Of a stretch of 64,000 bases of DNA, positions 16,458 through 25,050 are shown one piece after another. Source of the DNA: Clostridiales bacterium (lineage in GTDB: Bacteria; Bacillota; Clostridia; Oscillospirales; Oscillospiraceae). Made by a program: the position numbers and the translations under genes. Where the stretch lies: contig SFLH01000003.1 of NCBI GenBank assembly GCA_004554585.1, positions 109,066 to 173,065 of the forward strand. Direction: 5' to 3'. Below the pieces are notes generated by a model. It saw only the letters and a list, made by a program, of their open reading frames with translations, did no database searches and was not told the DNA's origin. How positions within the stretch are numbered: the stretch's first letter is position 1; each line of letters begins with the position of its first letter.

Positions 16458-16490
16458 GCGGGATCGTCCGATAGACGATGGTATTTTTAT
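16448..16490 (+). terminator. Second attenuator terminator in the mgtA leader
   Basis: CCATCGTCT (16448-16456) pairs with AGACGATGG (16473-16481) and is followed by TATTTTTAT and, a little later, a run of six T. It repeats the sequence AGACGATGG found inside the leader ORF, which is how it competes with the antiterminator helix. Confidence 0.75.
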
Positions 16491-16564
16491 GCCCTTTTTT
16501 CGGAAAACAGCGCCCTATGGGCGATGATATAGAAAGAAAAAGCAAACAAAGTGAGGTGAACGAA

Positions 16565-16669
16565 ATGAACGCGGAAAGCAGCAGTGCAGGCTTACCTGGA
16601 AATCATAGGATCGCAAAAAGGAAGGGCAGAGGCTTTCCCGTCCCTTTCCCCCTCCGCCCCACTGCATAG
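16565..16669 (+). CDS. Second Pro-rich short ORF in the mgtA leader (34 aa)
   Basis: A 34-codon frame with GAGGTG at 16553-16558 six bases before its ATG. It ends in RGFPVPFPLRPTA after a basic KRKGRG stretch, again Pro- and Arg-rich. Three short complementary pairs (16573-16578 with 16700-16705, 16582-16587 with 16690-16695, 16607-16613 with 16675-16681) are nested around it. They would form a long-range stem just before the mgtA ribosome site. Function is inferred from position; each pairing alone could be chance. Confidence 0.5.
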   Translation: MNAESSSAGLPGNHRIAKRKGRGFPVPFPLRPTA

Positions 16670-16741
16670 CAGCACGATCCTTCTCCCCAGCACTGTATCC
16701 TTTCCAAACCGCGCAAAACTCATGTTGGGAGGTACAGAATC

Positions 16742-19441
16742 ATGAAGAAAATGATGAAAAGACCCCTGTCCAAAACCAGGACAGAGAGCAAAAGCGCAGA
16801 GCGCATCCAGACCCGCCTTCTCTGGGCCTCTGCCCAGGAGGAGGCCCGCCTGCTGGCCGAATATGGCACACCCCAGGCCGGCTTCTCCCCTGCCCAGGCC
16901 GCAAAGGCCAGACAGGTTTATGGCGAAAACATCCTGGCCCGCGGCGGCAGGGACTCCCTGCCCAAGCGCCTCTATGCCGCCTTTCTCAATCCCTTTACCG
17001 TCGTCCTGCTGATCCTGGGCGGGATCTGCCTGTTCACAGACGTCCTGTCCGTCCAACCCGGGGAGGAAAACTACGCCACGGTGACCATCATCGCCGTCAT
17101 GGTCATTCTCTCCGGGGTGCTCCGCTTTGTGCAGGAAACCCGCAGCGGACAGGTGGCCGACCGGCTGCAGAGCATGCTCCATACCACCGCCCGGGTGAAA
17201 CGGGGCGGCCAGGTCCTGGAACTGCCAATGGAGGACCTGGTGGTTGGTGACCTGATTTTCCTGTCCGCCGGAGACATGATCCCCGCCGACCTGCGTATCC
17301 TGCGGGCCAAGGATCTCTTCCTGAGCCAATCTGCCCTGACCGGGGAGAGCGAGCCAGTGGAAAAGTTAGGCGATCCCGTACTGGAAAAGCAAGCCCTGAC
17401 TGAGCGAAACAACTTGGCTTTCTTAGGCACCAGCGTGGTCAGCGGCAGCGGGCAGGCCATCGTTCTGGCCGTAGGGAGTGAGACTACCCTGGGCAGCATG
17501 GCCAAAACCCTGGACCAGCGTCCCCCAAAAACCGCCTTTGAAAAGGGCGTGAACGAAGTCTCCTGGGTGCTCATCCGCTTTATGCTGCTCATGGCCCCTG
17601 TGGTGCTGTTGCTCAACGGCTTTACCAAGGGAGACTGGACCCAAGCAGTGCTCTTTGCTCTCTCGGTCGCCGTGGGCCTGACACCGGAGATGCTGCCCAT
17701 GATCGTTACCACCTCTCTGGCCAGGGGCGCCATGACCATGAGCCGGCAGAAGGTCATCGTCAAAAAGCTCAACGCCATGCAAGACCTGGGCGCCATGGAC
17801 ATCCTCTGCACTGACAAGACCGGCACCCTCACCCAGGACCAGGTGGTGCTGGAATACCACCTCAACATCGACGGAGAGGAAGACCCTCGGGTCCTGCGCC
17901 ATGCCTTTTTGAACAGCGCCTTTCAGACCGGCCTGAAAAACCTCATCGACTTGTCGGTCATTGCCAAGCAGGAGGAGTTGGGGGCCCAGGCTCTGCGGGA
18001 GAAGTACACCAAAGTGGACGAGATCCCCTTTGACTTTGAGCGCCGCCGCATGAGTGTGGTAGTGCGGGACCAATCCGGCAAAACCCAGCTGGTGACCAAA
18101 GGGGCCGTAGAAGAGATGCTCCTGTGCTGCACCTACGCCGAGTGCGATGGCCAGGTCCGCCCCCTGACCGGTCAGGTCCGTCAGCGGATTCTCCAGCGGG
18201 CAGCTGACCTGAACCAAAAGGGCATGCGGGTGATTGCCGTGGCCCAGAAGACAAACCCCGCCCCTGTGGGTCAATTCTCCGCTGACGACGAGCGAGACAT
18301 GGTCCTCATCGGCTTTTTGGCCTTCCTGGACCCCCCCAAGCCCACCGCAAAGGGTGCCCTGGAAGCCCTGATGGCATACGGCGTGCAGGTGAAGATTCTC
18401 ACTGGGGACAATCAGCGGGTTACCCAGGCCATTTGTTCCCAAGTGGGTCTGCCCGCCGAGCGCATCCTGCTGGGCAGTGACATGGATGATCTGGACGATC
18501 AGACCCTGGGTGTTCTGGCCGAGGAGGTCACTGTCTTTGCCAAGCTCTCCCCTGCCCAGAAAGCTCGGGTGGTCCGGGTTCTCCGAGAGCGGGGCCACCG
18601 GGTGGGACATCTGGGCGACGGTATCAACGACGCACCGGCCATGCGCCAGGCGGACGTGGGCATCTCTGTGGACACCGCCGTGGACATCGCCAAGGAAACC
18701 GCCTCGGTGGTTCTGCTGGAAAAAGACCTGACCGTGCTTCAGCGGGGCGTTGTAGAAGGCCGGAAGACCTATGCCAACATGATCAAGTACATCAAGATCA
18801 CCATTTCCTCCAACTTTGGCAACATGCTCTCCGTGCTGGCAGCCAGCGCCTTTCTCCCTTTCCTGCCCATGGCCTCCCTCCACTTAATCCTGCTGAACCT
18901 GATCTATGACATCTCCTGCACCGCCATGTCTTGGGACACCGTGGATCAGGAGTATCTCAAGGCCCCGCGAGCCTGGGAAGCCGCAGGAATCCGCCGCTTT
19001 ATGCTGTGGTTCGGGCCAATCAGCTCCCTGTTTGACATCGGCACCTATCTGCTGCTGTACTTTGTCCTCTGCCCGTTCTTTACCGGCGGACAACTCTACA
19101 CCCAGTTGACGGACCCGGCAGCCCAGAGTCTCTTTATCGCCCTGTTCCACAGCGGCTGGTTCGTGGAATCCATGTGGACCCAGACCCTGGTCCTTCACAT
19201 GTTACGCACCCCCAAACTCCCCTTCCTTCAGAGCCGGGCCGCTGTGCCGGTGACCTTGCTGACCTTCGCCGGCATCGCCGCTGTCACCGCCATCCCCTTC
19301 ACCCCCCTGGGACAGGCCCTGGTTCTGGCACCTCTGCCGGGGGCCTATTTCCCGGTCCTCGCCGCCTTTGTGGTGGGATATATAGCGCTGGCAACCGCCG
19401 TGAAAGGGCGCTACCTCCGCCGGTATCACACCCTGCTGTAA
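16742..19441 (+). CDS. mgtA: P-type Mg2+-importing ATPase (MgtA/MgtB)
   Basis: An 899-residue P-type IIIB ATPase that drives Mg2+ uptake across the membrane. A cytoplasmic N-terminus leads to the first membrane pair ([20 protein letters not shown]), the actuator motif LTGES, the phosphorylation motif CTDKTGTLT (Asp at about 361), the hinge [20 protein letters not shown], and a six-segment C-terminal membrane domain with [14 protein letters not shown]. Length and motifs fit MgtA/MgtB rather than Ca2+ pumps. GGGAGG at 16727-16732 sets the start. The M-box riboswitch and two short ORFs upstream indicate control by cellular Mg2+ at several levels. Confidence 0.96.
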   Translation: MKKMMKRPLSKTRTESKSAERIQTRLLWASAQEEARLLAEYGTPQAGFSPAQAAKARQVYGENILARGGRDSLPKRLYAAFLNPFTVVLLILGGICLFTDVLSVQPGEENYATVTIIAVMVILSGVLRFVQETRSGQVADRLQSMLHTTARVKRGGQVLELPMEDLVVGDLIFLSAGDMIPADLRILRAKDLFLSQSALTGESEPVEKLGDPVLEKQALTERNNLAFLGTSVVSGSGQAIVLAVGSETTLGSMAKTLDQRPPKTAFEKGVNEVSWVLIRFMLLMAPVVLLLNGFTKGDWTQAVLFALSVAVGLTPEMLPMIVTTSLARGAMTMSRQKVIVKKLNAMQDLGAMDILCTDKTGTLTQDQVVLEYHLNIDGEEDPRVLRHAFLNSAFQTGLKNLIDLSVIAKQEELGAQALREKYTKVDEIPFDFERRRMSVVVRDQSGKTQLVTKGAVEEMLLCCTYAECDGQVRPLTGQVRQRILQRAADLNQKGMRVIAVAQKTNPAPVGQFSADDERDMVLIGFLAFLDPPKPTAKGALEALMAYGVQVKILTGDNQRVTQAICSQVGLPAERILLGSDMDDLDDQTLGVLAEEVTVFAKLSPAQKARVVRVLRERGHRVGHLGDGINDAPAMRQADVGISVDTAVDIAKETASVVLLEKDLTVLQRGVVEGRKTYANMIKYIKITISSNFGNMLSVLAASAFLPFLPMASLHLILLNLIYDISCTAMSWDTVDQEYLKAPRAWEAAGIRRFMLWFGPISSLFDIGTYLLLYFVLCPFFTGGQLYTQLTDPAAQSLFIALFHSGWFVESMWTQTLVLHMLRTPKLPFLQSRAAVPVTLLTFAGIAAVTAIPFTPLGQALVLAPLPGAYFPVLAAFVVGYIALATAVKGRYLRRYHTLL

Positions 19442-19571
19442 TGCCGTAAGATGACAAGGACCCCTTCTGACAGGAGAGGAATCAGTCTGCTCCGCCGCGG
19501 CATCCCACCGCTCCACGGCTCCGGTCCCTTCCGCCAAAACGCGGCCTCTCCAGGCCGCTGCATCTATACAA

Positions 19572-19612
19572 AAACAGACGCGTCACTCCGATGAGGAATG
19601 ACGCGTCTGTTT
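19572..19612. terminator. Bidirectional terminator between mgtA and the CoA-transferase
   Basis: AAACAGACGCGTCA pairs with TGACGCGTCTGTTT around a 13-base loop. It lies between two convergent genes and can act for both. Confidence 0.82.
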
Positions 19613-19678
19613 GAATATTCCGATCGTTTGCTGGCAAATAAGGGGCTTCGTCCTCTATGCGCAGTCTGGTGCGGGATA

Positions 19679-21088
19679 TTAGAAGTACATGTACTTGTTG
19701 GCTTCCTTGCGCAGCTCGGCACGGAAATCGGGGTGAGCGATAGCGATCAGGTTCTCCACGCGCTGCTTGACGGTACGGGCACGCAGCTTGGCCACGCCGT
19801 ACTCGGTGATGACCATGTCGGTCAGGTTCCGGGACACGGAGACGATGGAGCCGGGATCCAGGATGGGGGCGATACGGGAAACGGTGCCCTTCTTGGCAGT
19901 GGAGATCTGGCACAGCATGGCGCGGCCGCCCTTGGAGTGATAAGCACCATAGGCATAGTCGGTGGCGCCGCCGGTGCCGGACCACTGGATGTTGGCAATG
20001 GCCTCAGCAGCCACCTGGCCGGTCAGGTCGATCTGCAGAGCGGCGTTGATAGACACCATGTTGTCCTGCTGGGCAATGATCATGGGGTCGTTGGTGTAAC
20101 GGCCGCGGCGCATCATGACACGGGGATGGTTGTTCAGGTACTCATAGGTGAAGTTGTCGGCGATGATGAAGGCACCAACGGACCAACCCTTATCCAGGTT
20201 CTTATAACGGTTGGTGACAACGCCGCGCTGAATCATGCGGGCCATGGAGGCGCCGATCTGCTCGGTGTGGATACCCAGATCGTGGCGGCTCATCAGCTCG
20301 AAGCCGATGGCGTTGGGGATGCCGCCGAAGCCCAGCTGGATGCAGTCGCCGTCGTGGACCATCTCAGCGGCCATGCCAGCGATGGCCTTCTCAGCCTCAC
20401 CGATAGGGGGATCCTGCAGCTCGTACAGGGGCAGGTCGGACTCGATGATCACGTCAGCCATGGCAACGGGCACGGCGCAGTCGCCGGGCAGGTGGGGGAT
20501 CTTGGGGTTGACCTCGTAGATGATCTTGTCGGCGGAGTAGAAGGACTCCATCTCCCACTGCAGGTCGCAGGAGACACAGCAGTAGCCGTGCTCATCCATG
20601 GGGGACACACCCACAACGACCACGTTAGGACGCTTGCAGCGGTGGAGCTCCTGGCCATAGTTGTGCAGGTTGACAGGGAAGTAGGTGCTCATGCCGGAGG
20701 GATGGATCTTGCGGAAGTTGCCATCATAGAAGAAGGTCTGATGATGGAACTTATCCTTCAGCTCGGGGTTGGTGTGCACCTCATACTCGGGGCCCCAGCG
20801 GTGCACGCAGGACCACAGCTCCACGGGGTTGTTGGGGTCGATGCGGTCGGCGATCCGATGCAGGTTGCGGTAGAAGAGACGGGGCTCGCAGCCGTGGATG
20901 GAGTTGACGATGCAGTCGCCGCTCTCGATGATGGCCAGAGCATCTTCCACGGTACCCAGCTTGCTCTTGTAGATCTCCTCATGCGTCATGCCGGCATACA
21001 CGTCGTTGAGATATTCCTCGTGCTTCTTATGCTTCTTCAGCATCACATCGGGAATATAGCGATCATAATTTTCATAATGCTCAAACAT
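19679..21088 (-). CDS. Acetyl-CoA hydrolase/transferase family CoA-transferase (butyrate/4-hydroxybutyrate type)
   Basis: A 469-residue enzyme of the family that moves CoA between acetate and short acyl groups (butyryl-CoA:acetate or 4-hydroxybutyrate CoA-transferase). Visible landmarks are VVVGVSPMDEHGYCCVSCD in the N-terminal half, the oxyanion region GFGGIPNAIGFE, and LGIHTEQIGASM with the probable catalytic Glu. The C-terminus carries IVSVSRNLTDMVITEYGVAKLR. It is about 20 residues longer than typical butyrate transferases because of a Lys/His-rich N-terminus (LKKHKKHEEYL). GACAGGAGGACAC precedes the ATG. Which acyl-CoA it uses cannot be told; in this kind of bacterium a final butyrate-forming step is plausible. 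Confidence 0.88.
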   Translation of the reverse strand: MFEHYENYDRYIPDVMLKKHKKHEEYLNDVYAGMTHEEIYKSKLGTVEDALAIIESGDCIVNSIHGCEPRLFYRNLHRIADRIDPNNPVELWSCVHRWGPEYEVHTNPELKDKFHHQTFFYDGNFRKIHPSGMSTYFPVNLHNYGQELHRCKRPNVVVVGVSPMDEHGYCCVSCDLQWEMESFYSADKIIYEVNPKIPHLPGDCAVPVAMADVIIESDLPLYELQDPPIGEAEKAIAGMAAEMVHDGDCIQLGFGGIPNAIGFELMSRHDLGIHTEQIGASMARMIQRGVVTNRYKNLDKGWSVGAFIIADNFTYEYLNNHPRVMMRRGRYTNDPMIIAQQDNMVSINAALQIDLTGQVAAEAIANIQWSGTGGATDYAYGAYHSKGGRAMLCQISTAKKGTVSRIAPILDPGSIVSVSRNLTDMVITEYGVAKLRARTVKQRVENLIAIAHPDFRAELRKEANKYMYF

Positions 21089-21405
21089 TGGATGTGTCCT
21101 CCTGTCTCGTTTATGATGTACCAGTCTGTGCTACGCACAAGTTTACTCCTTTATGCTACCTTACGTTATAACAAAAGTCAAGACAGTCATTGTGCGCTAC
21201 TTTTACCAAAAATATCCCGCCGCTTTTGTTCGTTTTTGACACGGTTTGGCGGATATCGGATTCTCTCCTGCTTTTGTCTCGCTTTTTCTTCCCCTGGCTC
21301 TCATTTTCTGCTATAATGCGCCCAAATCGGCCCCCTTCCTTTCCTGCCGCTGCAGGATGGCAGCACAGCCGATGCATATCTTTTTTCACCAAGGAGGTAG
21401 TTTTT
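21089..21405. other. Intergenic region with divergent promoters
   Basis: These 317 bases hold the CoA-transferase promoter (21153-21181) and a TATAAT at 21312-21317 for the thioesterase gene with no clear -35. No gene is seen. Confidence 0.6.
21153..21181 (-). promoter_or_regulatory. Promoter of the CoA-transferase gene
   Basis: Minus-strand TTGACT (21176-21181) and TAGCAT (21153-21158) with a 17-base spacer. Confidence 0.55.
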
Positions 21406-21801
21406 ATGCTTCAGCCCGGACTCTCTCTGGAGATCACCTTCTCCGTCACCCCCGACCTGACCGCCAAGACCGTAGGCAGCGGCACCCTGGATGTGCTGGC
21501 CACCCCCGTGATGATCGCCCGCATGGAACAGGCCGCCTGGACTGCCGTGGCCCCCCATCTGGCCCAGGGGGAGGGCACCGTCGGCACCCTGATGAACGTC
21601 CAGCACCTGAGCCCCACGCCGGTGGGCATGTCGGTCACCTGTCGTGCCGAGCTGACCGAGGCAGATGGCCGCCGGCTGGTCTTTCAGGTCACCGCCCGGG
21701 ATGCCCACGGCCTGGTGGGCCAGGGCACCCACGAGCGGGCTGTGATCCAGAACGATCGTTTCACCGCCAAGGCCCAAAAAAAGCTGGCTTCTCAGCCTTA
21801 A
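21406..21801 (+). CDS. Hotdog-fold thioesterase (FlK-like)
   Basis: A 131-residue single-domain hotdog protein related to fluoroacetyl-CoA thioesterase FlK and similar small acyl-CoA thioesterases. Landmarks are VGSGTLDVLATPVMIARMEQAAW at the N-terminus (shown in part), GTVGTLMNVQHLSPTPVGM in the centre and GLVGQGTHERAVI near the end, where the family's His lies. The start at 21406 has AAGGAGG upstream. It is divergent from the CoA-transferase; both act on acyl-CoA, but a shared pathway is only inferred. Confidence 0.88.
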   Translation: MLQPGLSLEITFSVTPDLTAKTVGSGTLDVLATPVMIARMEQAAWTAVAPHLAQGEGTVGTLMNVQHLSPTPVGMSVTCRAELTEADGRRLVFQVTARDAHGLVGQGTHERAVIQNDRFTAKAQKKLASQP

Positions 21802-21916
21802 GACGGATTCCCCAGCGAATATACGATACATGCATACTCATTTTTCTCCAAGCTAGGCAGAAACAGCCAAATCTTGTGGGTCGAGCTCCGAGGAACCACT
21901 TTATTTTGTGGTTCCC

Positions 21917-21939
21917 GGGCCGCTCGGCCCTCCTTTTTT
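21917..21939 (+). terminator. Terminator of the thioesterase gene
   Basis: GGGCCG and CGGCCC with a 2-base loop followed by TCCTTTTTT; a second hairpin (GGAACCAC/GTGGTTCC) lies just upstream at 21892-21915. Confidence 0.7.
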
Positions 21940-21981
21940 ACTCCTCTTTCCCCTTTTTTCTCTTTTTTTCCTTGAAAAAGC

Positions 21982-22010
21982 TTGATTTTTTCTTACAGAT
22001 AAGTTACAAT
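21982..22010 (+). promoter_or_regulatory. Promoter of the SleB-type hydrolase gene
   Basis: TTGATT (21982-21987) and TACAAT (22005-22010) with a 17-base spacer, about 45 bases before the start. Confidence 0.6.
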
Positions 22011-22053
22011 GTGGTAACAAATTCAAACATTCGGAAACAGGAGTTCCGTCGCC

Positions 22054-22959
22054 ATGAAAAAACATCTGCCCAGTATTGCGGTTCTTCTGGCCCTTCTGCT
22101 GGCCTTCTGCCTGCATGCCCTGGCCCTGGAGAATCGCGCCGTGGACACCGTGGAAACGTCCCCCTCTGCCGATGGGACAGCCACGCTGGAACTTGTGCAG
22201 ACGTCCGCCGCGGTCACCGCCGACGGCGTGGCTTCCTCTCCCCAAGTCTCTGCCGCTGGAAGTTCCCCTCAGCAGACCCCCACCACGGCTACCATTGAAA
22301 ATACCCTTTATCTCTCTGTCGTACCGGTGCTCAACGCCCTCTTTCCAGAGGTGAAAACCGACTTGACAGACGGACGGCTGTCCGCCGCAGGGGATGCTCT
22401 GCGCCTGGAAGCCACGGCCGACACCGCCTACTTCATGGTCAACGACCGCTATTTCTATGTCCCCCATCTGGTGGTGCTGGAAGCAGGCGCCCTGATGCTG
22501 CCCGCGGAGACCCTGGCCGAGGCCCTGGGCTGCACGCTGACCACAAACCAGCAGGACGGCACCCTCTCCCTGGCCAAATCGGGACAGCCGGCCGCAGCTG
22601 GCGCCTATGAGGAGGAGGACCTGTATTGGCTCTCCCGCGCCATCTATTCCGAATCCGGCAACCAGCCCATGAAAGGGCGCATCGCCGTGGGGACGGTCAT
22701 CCTCAACCGGGTGGCCCATGAGGCGTTCCCCAACACCATCAAGGACGTCATTTTTGCCCCCGGGCAGTTCTCCCCTGTGGCCAACGGCACCATCTACCAC
22801 GACCCGGACGAAGAGAGCGTCATTGCCGCCAAGCTCTGTCTGGACGGCGTCAGGGAGGCCGGCGAGAGCCTGTACTTCAACGTCACCTCCATGGTCTCCT
22901 GGGCCGATCACAGCAGAACGCTCTACTGCACCATCGGCGATCATAATTTCTATCTGTGA
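22054..22959 (+). CDS. SleB/CwlJ-type cell-wall hydrolase with copper-amine-oxidase-like N-domain
   Basis: A 301-residue exported peptidoglycan hydrolase. The N-terminus is a signal peptide (MKKHLPSIAVLLALLLAFCL). A Thr/Ser/Ala-rich linker leads to a domain resembling the copper amine oxidase N-terminal repeat (YFMVNDRYFYVPHLVVLEAG). The C-terminal half is a Hydrolase_2 domain, opening at DLYWLSRAIYSESGNQPMKG with the catalytic Glu in YSES, then VGTVILNRV and FAPGQFSPV. Such enzymes act in spore-cortex lysis or wall turnover. The promoter looks like sigma-A, so vegetative use is possible. Confidence 0.9.
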   Translation: MKKHLPSIAVLLALLLAFCLHALALENRAVDTVETSPSADGTATLELVQTSAAVTADGVASSPQVSAAGSSPQQTPTTATIENTLYLSVVPVLNALFPEVKTDLTDGRLSAAGDALRLEATADTAYFMVNDRYFYVPHLVVLEAGALMLPAETLAEALGCTLTTNQQDGTLSLAKSGQPAAAGAYEEEDLYWLSRAIYSESGNQPMKGRIAVGTVILNRVAHEAFPNTIKDVIFAPGQFSPVANGTIYHDPDEESVIAAKLCLDGVREAGESLYFNVTSMVSWADHSRTLYCTIGDHNFYL

Positions 22960-22965
22960 TGCGGG

Positions 22966-22999
22966 TTCGCCCGGCCTCTGTGCCGGGCGAAAATTTTTT
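22966..22999 (+). terminator. Terminator of the SleB-type hydrolase gene
   Basis: TTCGCCCGGC and GCCGGGCGAA form a 10-bp stem with a 6-base loop, followed by AATTTTTT. Confidence 0.9.
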
Positions 23000-23019
23000 C
23001 CAAAATTTCATCTTCCCTC

Positions 23020-23047
23020 TTGACTTCTGACGGAAACCTGTTATAAT
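23020..23047 (+). promoter_or_regulatory. Promoter of tRNA-Ser
   Basis: TTGACT (23020-23025) and TATAAT (23042-23047) with a 16-base spacer, about 55 bases before the tRNA. Confidence 0.75.
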
Positions 23048-23102
23048 GGCTATCGTCGCCTTTAGCAAGACAATTTTATCCTCTGCTTTGGAGAGCAAAC
23101 AC

Positions 23103-23195
23103 GGAGAAGTCGCGTAGTTTGGTCGAGCGCGCACGATTGGAAATCGTGTAGGCCCCAAAAGGGTCTCGAGGGTTCGAATCCCTCCTTCTCCGCCA
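23103..23195 (+). tRNA. tRNA-Ser (anticodon GGA)
   Basis: The acceptor stem GGAGAAG (23103-23109) pairs with CTTCTCC (23185-23191), followed by G and an encoded CCA. The anticodon stem CACGA/TCGTG encloses TTGGAAA with GGA at 23139-23141. A long variable arm (TAGGCCCCAAAAGGGTCTC) makes it a class II tRNA, and the T-loop GGTTCGAATCC is standard. It reads UCC and UCU serine codons. Confidence 0.96.
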
Positions 23196-23200
23196 GCTGA

Positions 23201-23245
23201 AAACGCTGGGTTTGATGCCGCACGGTATCGAACCCAGCGTTTCTT
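23201..23245 (+). terminator. Terminator of tRNA-Ser
   Basis: AAACGCTGGGTT pairs with AACCCAGCGTTT, followed by CTTTGCTTT. Confidence 0.8.
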
Positions 23246-23340
23246 TGCTTTCCCCCAAACGTCTCCTCGATTCTCTAGGAATCCCCGGGTGCGGGGCGCC
23301 AGGGGGGGGGATGGTCCCACAAGATATCCTTTATCGCCCG

Positions 23341-23369
23341 TTGAAAAACGACAGAAAATGTAGTACAAT
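23341..23369 (+). promoter_or_regulatory. Promoter of the first NSS transporter
   Basis: TTGAAA (23341-23346) and TACAAT (23364-23369) with a 17-base spacer. The -10 context TAGTACAAT is the same as at the second NSS gene. Confidence 0.7.
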
Positions 23370-23416
23370 CGGGGTCGCGCGCCACGCGCAGAGAAAAAGA
23401 TACTGGGAGAGAGAAT

Positions 23417-24790
23417 ATGCAGAGAGAACGTTTAGGCAGCCGGCTGGGCTTTATCTTGCTCAGCGCCGGCTGCGCCATCGGCATCGGGAACGTCTGGAAG
23501 TTCCCTTACATGGTGGGACAGAACGGAGGCGGCATTTTTGTGCTGATCTATCTGTTCTTCCTGCTGATCATGGGCATCCCCGTGATGACCATCGAGTTTT
23601 CCCTGGGCCGGGCCAGCCAGAAAAGCCCCGTGCGGCTGTACCAGCAGCTGGAACCCAAGGGGAGCAAGTGGCACCTGCACGGCTATCTGGCCATGGCCGG
23701 CAACTACCTGCTCATGATGTTCTACACCACGGTGGCTGGCTGGATGATCCAGTATTTCCTGGCCATCGCCTCCGGCCGCTTCGACGGGATGGACACCAAA
23801 CAGGTAGGCGACGCCTTCAACAGCATCTGCGCTGACCCGCTGACCATGGTGCTTTTTTCCTGTCTGGTGGTGGTGTTGGGCTTCTTCATCTGCTCCTTCA
23901 GCCTGCAAAAGGGCCTGGAGAAGGTGAGCAAATTTCTGATGCTGGCCCTGTTGGCTATCATGGTCATCCTGGCCATCAACAGCTTCACCATGGACGGGGC
24001 CAAGGAAGGTCTGTCCTTCTACCTCAAGCCCGATCTGAGCCGGGCCATGGAAGTGGGCATCGGCAACGTAATCGTGGGAGCTATGACCCAGGCCTTCTTC
24101 ACCCTCAGCCTGGGCATCGGCGCCATGGCCATCTTTGGCAGCTACATCGGCAAGGAGCGCTCCCTGATGGGGGAATCCATCAACGTGGCCATTCTGGACA
24201 CCTTCGTTGCCGTGGTCTCGGGCCTGATCATCTTCCCCGCCTGCTTTACCTACGGCGTGGAAGCCGACTCCGGCCCCAACCTGATCTTCGTGACCCTACC
24301 CAACGTGTTCAACCACATGCCCATGGGCAACCTGTGGGGGGCTTTGTTCTTCGTCTTCATGACCTTCGCCGCCCTGACCACTGTGTTGGCGGTCTTTGAA
24401 AACATTCTGGCCTGCTGCATGGACCTGTTCGGCTGGAGCCGGAAGAAAGCCTGCCTAGTCAACTGCATCCTCATGCTGGTGCTGGCTCTGCCCTGCGCCC
24501 TGGGCTTCAACCTCCTCTCCGGCATCCACCCCCTGGGCGGCACCACCAACTTCATGGACCTGGAGGACTTCTTGGTCAGCAACATCCTGCTGCCCCTGGG
24601 TTCCTTGATCTTCGTCCTCTTCGCCGTAAGCAAAAAGGGCTGGGGCTGGAAGAACTTTCTCAAAGAGGCCAACGAGGGCAAGGGGCTGAAGGTGAAGCCC
24701 TGGATGCGAGGCTACATGACCTATGTTCTGCCCCTGATCATCCTGGCCCTGTTCCTCATCGGCATCGTTACCTACTTCCTGCCTAAATAA
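23417..24790 (+). CDS. Neurotransmitter:sodium symporter (NSS/SNF), copy 1
   Basis: A 457-residue Na+-coupled amino-acid symporter of the LeuT fold with 11-12 membrane segments. Segment 1 has the broken-helix motif GCAIGIGNVWKFPYMVGQNG that binds Na+ and substrate. TM6-8 show FFTLSLGIGAMAIFGSYI and FMTFAALTTVLAVFEN. The substrate is probably an amino acid, but which one cannot be read. A close paralogue follows at 25051 in the same direction; each has its own promoter and terminator, indicating a tandem duplication. Confidence 0.93.
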   Translation: MQRERLGSRLGFILLSAGCAIGIGNVWKFPYMVGQNGGGIFVLIYLFFLLIMGIPVMTIEFSLGRASQKSPVRLYQQLEPKGSKWHLHGYLAMAGNYLLMMFYTTVAGWMIQYFLAIASGRFDGMDTKQVGDAFNSICADPLTMVLFSCLVVVLGFFICSFSLQKGLEKVSKFLMLALLAIMVILAINSFTMDGAKEGLSFYLKPDLSRAMEVGIGNVIVGAMTQAFFTLSLGIGAMAIFGSYIGKERSLMGESINVAILDTFVAVVSGLIIFPACFTYGVEADSGPNLIFVTLPNVFNHMPMGNLWGALFFVFMTFAALTTVLAVFENILACCMDLFGWSRKKACLVNCILMLVLALPCALGFNLLSGIHPLGGTTNFMDLEDFLVSNILLPLGSLIFVLFAVSKKGWGWKNFLKEANEGKGLKVKPWMRGYMTYVLPLIILALFLIGIVTYFLPK

Positions 24791-24901
24791 CCCCATCAAT
24801 CCGATGCCACCTTGGGGCGGTCCATCTCCACCCCCCTGCTTTTCCCACGCCGGCAACTGCCGGCGTGGGGAGGGCAGGGGGGTTATTTTCTGTGCCCGAA
24901 G

Positions 24902-24930
24902 AAAAAAAGGGGAAACCTCCCCTTTTTTTC
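24902..24930 (+). terminator. Terminator of NSS copy 1
   Basis: AAAAAAAGGGGA and TCCCCTTTTTTT form a stem with a 4-base loop, with the T-run within and after the right arm. A GC-rich hairpin at 24844-24869 (CCACGCCGGC/GCCGGCGTGG) lies upstream. Confidence 0.8.
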
Positions 24931-24939
24931 TACAAACCG

Positions 24940-24968
24940 TTGCATTGTGTAGACAAATATAGTACAAT
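24940..24968 (+). promoter_or_regulatory. Promoter of the second NSS transporter
   Basis: TTGCAT (24940-24945) and TACAAT (24963-24968) with a 17-base spacer. Confidence 0.7.
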
Positions 24969-25050
24969 GAGGTCCCTTTGGTTTTTGACGTTAAAGCATC
25001 AAACGCCAAAAGGGGCAAAGCAATCACAACGAAAAGAGAGAGGAACCTGT

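Noticed and set aside
16592..17329. Minus-strand frame of 245 codons across the mgtA start
   Set aside because: It lies opposite the mgtA N-terminus and leader ORF 2, has no ribosome site and a shadow-like composition.
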